From an uncultured Bacteroidales bacterium (GTDB taxonomy: Bacteria > Bacteroidota > Bacteroidia > Bacteroidales > Bacteroidaceae), in contig CACYYM010000008.1 in assembly GCA_902778625.1 (NCBI GenBank), forward strand, positions 1-64,000: a stretch of DNA of 64,000 nucleotides, written 5' to 3'. A model generated the notes under the pieces. The model saw only the letters and a program-made list of their open reading frames with translations, did not search any database and had not been told where the DNA came from. The first letter of the stretch is position 1. Each line of letters starts with the position of its first letter. This document shows positions 60,091 to 64,000 of this stretch, piece after piece. A program made the position numbers and the translations under genes.

Positions 60091-62208
60091 ATGAACTATA
60101 AACTGATTGCCGAACGAACTGGCCTCAAAGAGAAGTACGTACAACAAGTCGTCGATTTGCTGCAGGAAGGGGCTACTGTGCCCTTCATCAGCCGTTATCG
60201 CAAAGAAGCGACTGGCGGAATGACGGACGTCGAAGTGGCACAGGTGGCTGCGGAACTCGACAATGTCAACGAGCTCGAACACCGTAAAGAGTTCATACTC
60301 TCTGCCATCGAGGCACAGGAAAAGCTCACTCCAGAACTGCGAAAGCGTATCGAGGAATGTTGGGATGCAACCACTTTGGAGGACATCTATCTGCCATACA
60401 AGCAGAAGCGTCGCACTCGTGCTCAAGTTGCACGAGAAGCCGGACTGGAGCCTCTTGCCGATGCCATAATGAAACAAACCTTCACACCACTTAGCGTATT
60501 GATTAAGAACGCTAAATACAAAGAAGGATTAAGTGCGGAAGAAGCTCTGCAAGGCGCAAAGGATATTATTGCTGAACGCGTGAGCGAAGACGAACGGGCA
60601 AGGCAAACTCTCAGGACAACCTTCTCGATTCATGCTCAGATACAGAGCAAAGTCATCAAAGGCAAAGATGTTGAAGGACAGAATTATCGCGATTACTTCG
60701 ATTGGACGGAACCCCTGAAACGCTGCTCCAGCCATCGTTTGCTGGCTATGCGAAGGGGTGAGGCAGAAGGCATCCTGCGTGTCTCGATCTGTGTTGACGA
60801 TGAGCCTGCAATGGAACGAATCGCCCGTCAGTTCGTGAGAGGCAACAATGAGTGCAGCAGAGCTGTGCTGGAAGCCGTCGAGGACGGTTATAAGCGACTC
60901 CTCGAGCCCAGCATCTCGAACGAGTTTGGTGCTTCGTCGAAGCAGAAAGCAGATGCCGAAGCCATCCGAGTATTCGTTAGTAATCTGGAACAACTGCTGA
61001 TGGCTTCACCCCTCGGACAGAAGCGTGTTATGGCGATTGACCCGGGTTTCCGAACAGGATGCAAGGTCGTCTGTCTCGATTCGGAAGGCAATCTCCTCCA
61101 TCACGACGTCATCTTCCCCCACCCTCCTCGTGCTGAGCGCGTTAAGGCGATGCTGACTGTCCAGAATCTTGTCGAGAAATATGGCGTTCAGGCCATCAGT
61201 ATCGGCAACGGAACAGCTGGTCGTGAGACGGAGGACTTCGTGCGTCACCTCGACCTTCCCGAAGGTGTGGAGATTTACAGCGTGAGCGAAGACGGAGCCA
61301 GCATCTATAGTGCCAGCGAGATTGCGCGTGAAGAGTTCCCAAACGAGGACGTGACCGTTCGCGGAGCCGTCAGCATAGGTCGGCGATTGATGGACCCTCT
61401 TGCTGAACTCGTAAAGATAGATCCTTCCAGCATTGGCGTGGGACAATACCAGAAAGACGTCAATCAAACGGCTCTCAGAAAGAGCCTTGAAGATACCGTC
61501 ATCAATTGTGTGAACAGAGTTGGCGTGAACCTCAATACCGCGAGTCAGTGGTTGTTGACTTACGTGAGCGGCCTCGGACCTTCGCTTGCCCAGAATATTG
61601 TCCGCTATCGACGTGAGAATGGGCCTTTCCACTCACGCAAAGAGTTGATGAAAGTGCCGCGTCTTGGGGCAAAAGCCTTCGAGCAATCGGCAGGTTTCCT
61701 TCGCATAAAAGGTGGAAATGAGCCGCTCGATAATAGCGCAGTCCACCCTGAAAGATACGAGTTGGTTGAGCGAATGGCTCGCGACCAAAAGTGTTCTGTT
61801 GCGGAACTCATGGCCAGCAAGGAACTCAGGGACAAGATAGATGTCAATCGTTATGTGAGTGGTGATGTCGGATTGCCAACCTTGAAGGACATTATGACTG
61901 AGCTCGACAAGCCAGGTCTAGACCCTCGTCAGCCTTTGCATGCTTTCGCTTTCGACCCGACAGTTCATGAAATTGGCGACCTTCGCGAAGGAATGTTGCT
62001 TCCAGGAATCGTGACAAACATCACGAACTTTGGAGCTTTCGTCGACATAGGTGTTCACATCAAGGGTTTGGTGCATGTTTCGCAACTCGCCGACCACTAT
62101 GTAAAAGACCCAACAACCGTTGTAAAAGTGCAACAACAAGTAATGGTTCGAGTTGTTGGAATAGATTTACAAAGAGAACGTATCTCGTTGAGCATGAAGA
62201 AACTATAA
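60091..62208 (+). CDS. tex: Tex-family RNA-binding transcription accessory protein
   Basis: A 705-residue protein with the Tex layout: N-terminal helical region (PFISRYRKEATGGM), a YqgF/RNase H-like domain (AIDPGFRTGCKVVCLD), helix-hairpin-helix repeats (GLGPSLAQNIVRYRRENGPF), and a C-terminal S1 RNA-binding domain (GIVTNITNFGAFVDIGVHIK). Followed 3 bp later by radA. Confidence 0.95.
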   Translation: MNYKLIAERTGLKEKYVQQVVDLLQEGATVPFISRYRKEATGGMTDVEVAQVAAELDNVNELEHRKEFILSAIEAQEKLTPELRKRIEECWDATTLEDIYLPYKQKRRTRAQVAREAGLEPLADAIMKQTFTPLSVLIKNAKYKEGLSAEEALQGAKDIIAERVSEDERARQTLRTTFSIHAQIQSKVIKGKDVEGQNYRDYFDWTEPLKRCSSHRLLAMRRGEAEGILRVSICVDDEPAMERIARQFVRGNNECSRAVLEAVEDGYKRLLEPSISNEFGASSKQKADAEAIRVFVSNLEQLLMASPLGQKRVMAIDPGFRTGCKVVCLDSEGNLLHHDVIFPHPPRAERVKAMLTVQNLVEKYGVQAISIGNGTAGRETEDFVRHLDLPEGVEIYSVSEDGASIYSASEIAREEFPNEDVTVRGAVSIGRRLMDPLAELVKIDPSSIGVGQYQKDVNQTALRKSLEDTVINCVNRVGVNLNTASQWLLTYVSGLGPSLAQNIVRYRRENGPFHSRKELMKVPRLGAKAFEQSAGFLRIKGGNEPLDNSAVHPERYELVERMARDQKCSVAELMASKELRDKIDVNRYVSGDVGLPTLKDIMTELDKPGLDPRQPLHAFAFDPTVHEIGDLREGMLLPGIVTNITNFGAFVDIGVHIKGLVHVSQLADHYVKDPTTVVKVQQQVMVRVVGIDLQRERISLSMKKL

Positions 62209-62211
62209 GGA

Positions 62212-63585
62212 ATGGCAAAAGACAAGACAGTATACGTCTGCGACTATTGCGGACAAGAAAGCGTGAAGTGGATGGGCAAATGTCCCGCTTGCAATCGCTG
62301 GGGCACGATGAAAGAAATGAAGATTGCCGCCCCATCAAAGCCTTCGTTGTCTAAGACGGTAAGTCAATCCACTCTGGAACGCCCTGCTCCTCAACAACTT
62401 CACACAATTGAAGCTGGTGCTGAGCCACGCATAGATATGGGCGATAACGAGCTGAATCGCGTTCTTGGCGGAGGTCTAGTGCCAGGAAGCCTCGTTCTTC
62501 TAGGTGGCGAACCTGGCATCGGCAAGAGCACACTCACGCTTCAAACTGTTCTTCAATTGCAAGGAAGACGCATTCTCTATGTGAGTGGTGAGGAAAGTGC
62601 AAGGCAAATAAAGCTCAGAGCAGACAGGTTGGGACCAGTCAACGAAGGGCTCTATGTGCTTTGCGAAACATCGCTCGAAACAATCTTCCAGCACATCGAA
62701 GAGATGAAGCCAGACCTCGTTGTCATCGACTCCATACAAACTGTTCAGACAGAAACAGTCGAGTCTTCAGCAGGTTCACTTGCCCAAATCAGGGAATGTG
62801 CTGCAGCTCTGCTCAGATATGCAAAGGCAGGAGGTACTTCCATCTTGCTCATCGGACATATAAATAAGGAAGGTTCGCTTGCTGGACCAAAGGTTCTGGA
62901 GCATATCGTTGATGTCGTTCTGCAATTCGAAGGCGACCAGCACCACCTTTACCGCATCCTTCGAAGTATCAAGAACCGCTTCGGAAGCACGAGCGAGCTG
63001 GGCATTTATGAGATGCGACACGATGGACTTCGTCAGGTAAGCAATCCGAGCGAACTGCTTCTCACAGACAATCGTGAAGGACTCTCAGGTGTGGCCATCT
63101 CCTGCTCGATAGAAGGTGTGCGACCTTTCCTGATAGAGACGCAGGCTTTGGTAAGCACAGCAGCCTACGGAACTGCACAAAGAAGCACTACAGGCTTTGA
63201 TGGTCGTCGACTGAACATGCTTTTGGCAGTTCTCGAGAAACGTGTTGGCTTCAAACTAGCCCAGAAAGATGTCTTTCTGAACATAGCAGGAGGACTTCGC
63301 GTAACAGACCCCGCAATCGACCTCAGCGTGATTGCTGCTGTGCTTTCCAGCAACGGCGATATGCCCATTGAAGGCGATGTCTGCATGGCTGGCGAGGTTG
63401 GACTGAGCGGAGAGATAAGGCCTGTGGCTCGCATAGAACAGAGAATCGCAGAAGCAGAGAAGCTTGGTTTCAAGCGCATACTCATTCCGTCGCACAACAT
63501 GAACGGACTCGACAAGAAACAATATAAGATAGAACTCGTGCCCGTCCGCAGAGTAGTAGAAGCCGTAAGAGAGTTATTTGGATAA
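62212..63585 (+). CDS. radA: DNA repair protein RadA (Sms)
   Basis: A 457-residue RecA-like branch-migration helicase. Zinc finger CDYCGQESVKWMGKCPAC at 10-27, Walker A GGEPGIGKST, the RadA-specific KNRFG motif in SIKNRFGSTSELGIYEM, and a C-terminal Lon-like domain (about 300-457). Its TAA overlaps the next ATG by 1 bp. Confidence 0.96.
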   Translation: MAKDKTVYVCDYCGQESVKWMGKCPACNRWGTMKEMKIAAPSKPSLSKTVSQSTLERPAPQQLHTIEAGAEPRIDMGDNELNRVLGGGLVPGSLVLLGGEPGIGKSTLTLQTVLQLQGRRILYVSGEESARQIKLRADRLGPVNEGLYVLCETSLETIFQHIEEMKPDLVVIDSIQTVQTETVESSAGSLAQIRECAAALLRYAKAGGTSILLIGHINKEGSLAGPKVLEHIVDVVLQFEGDQHHLYRILRSIKNRFGSTSELGIYEMRHDGLRQVSNPSELLLTDNREGLSGVAISCSIEGVRPFLIETQALVSTAAYGTAQRSTTGFDGRRLNMLLAVLEKRVGFKLAQKDVFLNIAGGLRVTDPAIDLSVIAAVLSSNGDMPIEGDVCMAGEVGLSGEIRPVARIEQRIAEAEKLGFKRILIPSHNMNGLDKKQYKIELVPVRRVVEAVRELFG

Positions 63586-64000
63586 TGGAATTCAGTGTAT
63601 TATTTGTTGCATTTTGCTTGGTGTTCATGATATGGGCACTCATAGCAGACAGATTAAAGCCAGGACTCATTCTGTTCACTTGTGTCGTCATGATGCTTTG
63701 TGCAGGTATCCTGCAGCCGAAAGAGTGTTTGGAAGGCTTCTCGAACAAGGGAATGATAACCGTTGCCTTGCTCTTCCTCGTCAGCGAAGGCGTGAGAAGG
63801 AGCGGCGTCCTGGAGCGCATCATCCTGAACCTTTTGCCTCAGAAACACACAACAGTAACAAAAGCCAACGCAAAGCTCTTGCCAACGATTGCAGCGCTCT
63901 CTGCATTCCTGAACAATACCCCTGTCGTTGTCATCTTCGCTCCCATCATCAAGAACTGGGCAAGGAAGGTCGGCCTTTCGCACACAAAGTTCCTCATCCC
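63585..64000 (+). CDS. SLC13/DASS family permease, 5' part
   Basis: The frame runs off the right edge after 138 codons. The visible part has three to four membrane segments and the family block GMITVALLFLVSEGVRRSG, plus the re-entrant signature LPTIAALSAFLNNTPVVVI, which carries the sodium-site NNTP. Members transport sulfate, dicarboxylates or similar anions; large bacterial ones carry internal TrkA-C domains that would lie beyond the window. Confidence 0.85.
   Translation, partial: MEFSVLFVAFCLVFMIWALIADRLKPGLILFTCVVMMLCAGILQPKECLEGFSNKGMITVALLFLVSEGVRRSGVLERIILNLLPQKHTTVTKANAKLLPTIAALSAFLNNTPVVVIFAPIIKNWARKVGLSHTKFLI

Overview
The window is a chromosomal segment of a Bacteroidota bacterium, order Bacteroidales. 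A Prevotella-like member fits best, though this is an inference from gene content and not from a marker tree. The evidence is the TAnnTTTG promoter box (with an upstream TTTG where one can be seen) in front of almost every transcription unit, the absence of Shine-Dalgarno leaders, and several lineage-typical genes: a TamL-type lipoprotein, PorD (DUF4835) of the type IX secretion system, DUF3127, DUF5687, a BspA-type leucine-rich repeat surface protein, serine palmitoyltransferase and S9 dipeptidyl peptidase IV. Coding density is high and both strands are used. I see no prophage, insertion sequence, CRISPR array or rRNA operon.

Layout. 1-8.2 kb: the 3' end of a BspA-like LRR protein, a two-domain fasciclin lipoprotein, an orphan charged protein, a TrmH-family RNA methyltransferase with an internal 30-bp tandem repeat, then tamL and a glycosyltransferase. 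8.4-15 kb: a GH92 mannosidase, nhaA, and a three-gene operon that reads as an L-galactose oxidation pathway. 15-22.2 kb: DPP IV, a metallopeptidase-like secreted protein with queC-queF, and a 911-residue coiled-coil protein with an SbcC/Rad50-type zinc hook but no ATPase heads. 22.7-27.7 kb: hisS, an RsmI-like methylase, GT2, radC, a DUF59 protein and lpxH. 28-33 kb: fabD with a GH13 amylase, and a Gfo/Idh oxidoreductase with a serine-type sulfatase. 33.6-40 kb: serine palmitoyltransferase opposite a lipid kinase, then rarA-purT and a 64-residue protein, then pheS. 40-51.3 kb: lipoprotein-murB-MBL hydrolase, then ftsK-lolA-trxB-DUF5687-ABC ATPase-OMP-Gate protein. 52-64 kb: valS, dnaN-dnaQ-like exonuclease-coaBC-porD, an SSB-like DUF3127 protein, tRNA-Arg(CCG), tex-radA and a truncated SLC13 permease.

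The main unexplained structure is intergenic. All nine gaps longer than 200 bp carry a tandem array of short palindromic cores (archetype TTAAC-AC-GTTAA) repeated at exactly 22 bp, about two DNA helical turns. No gap of 178 bp or less carries one. Sequence between cores is nearly uniform within an array but differs between arrays. In some arrays the palindrome arms have changed completely (TACATGTA, CTCGAC-GT-GTCGAG), or one unit is inverted, and the centres still fall on the 22-bp grid. Arrays appear in convergent, divergent and co-directional gaps and in both orientations. This looks like a phased, dispersed protein-binding or chromosome-structuring element family. I do not recognise it as a described system.
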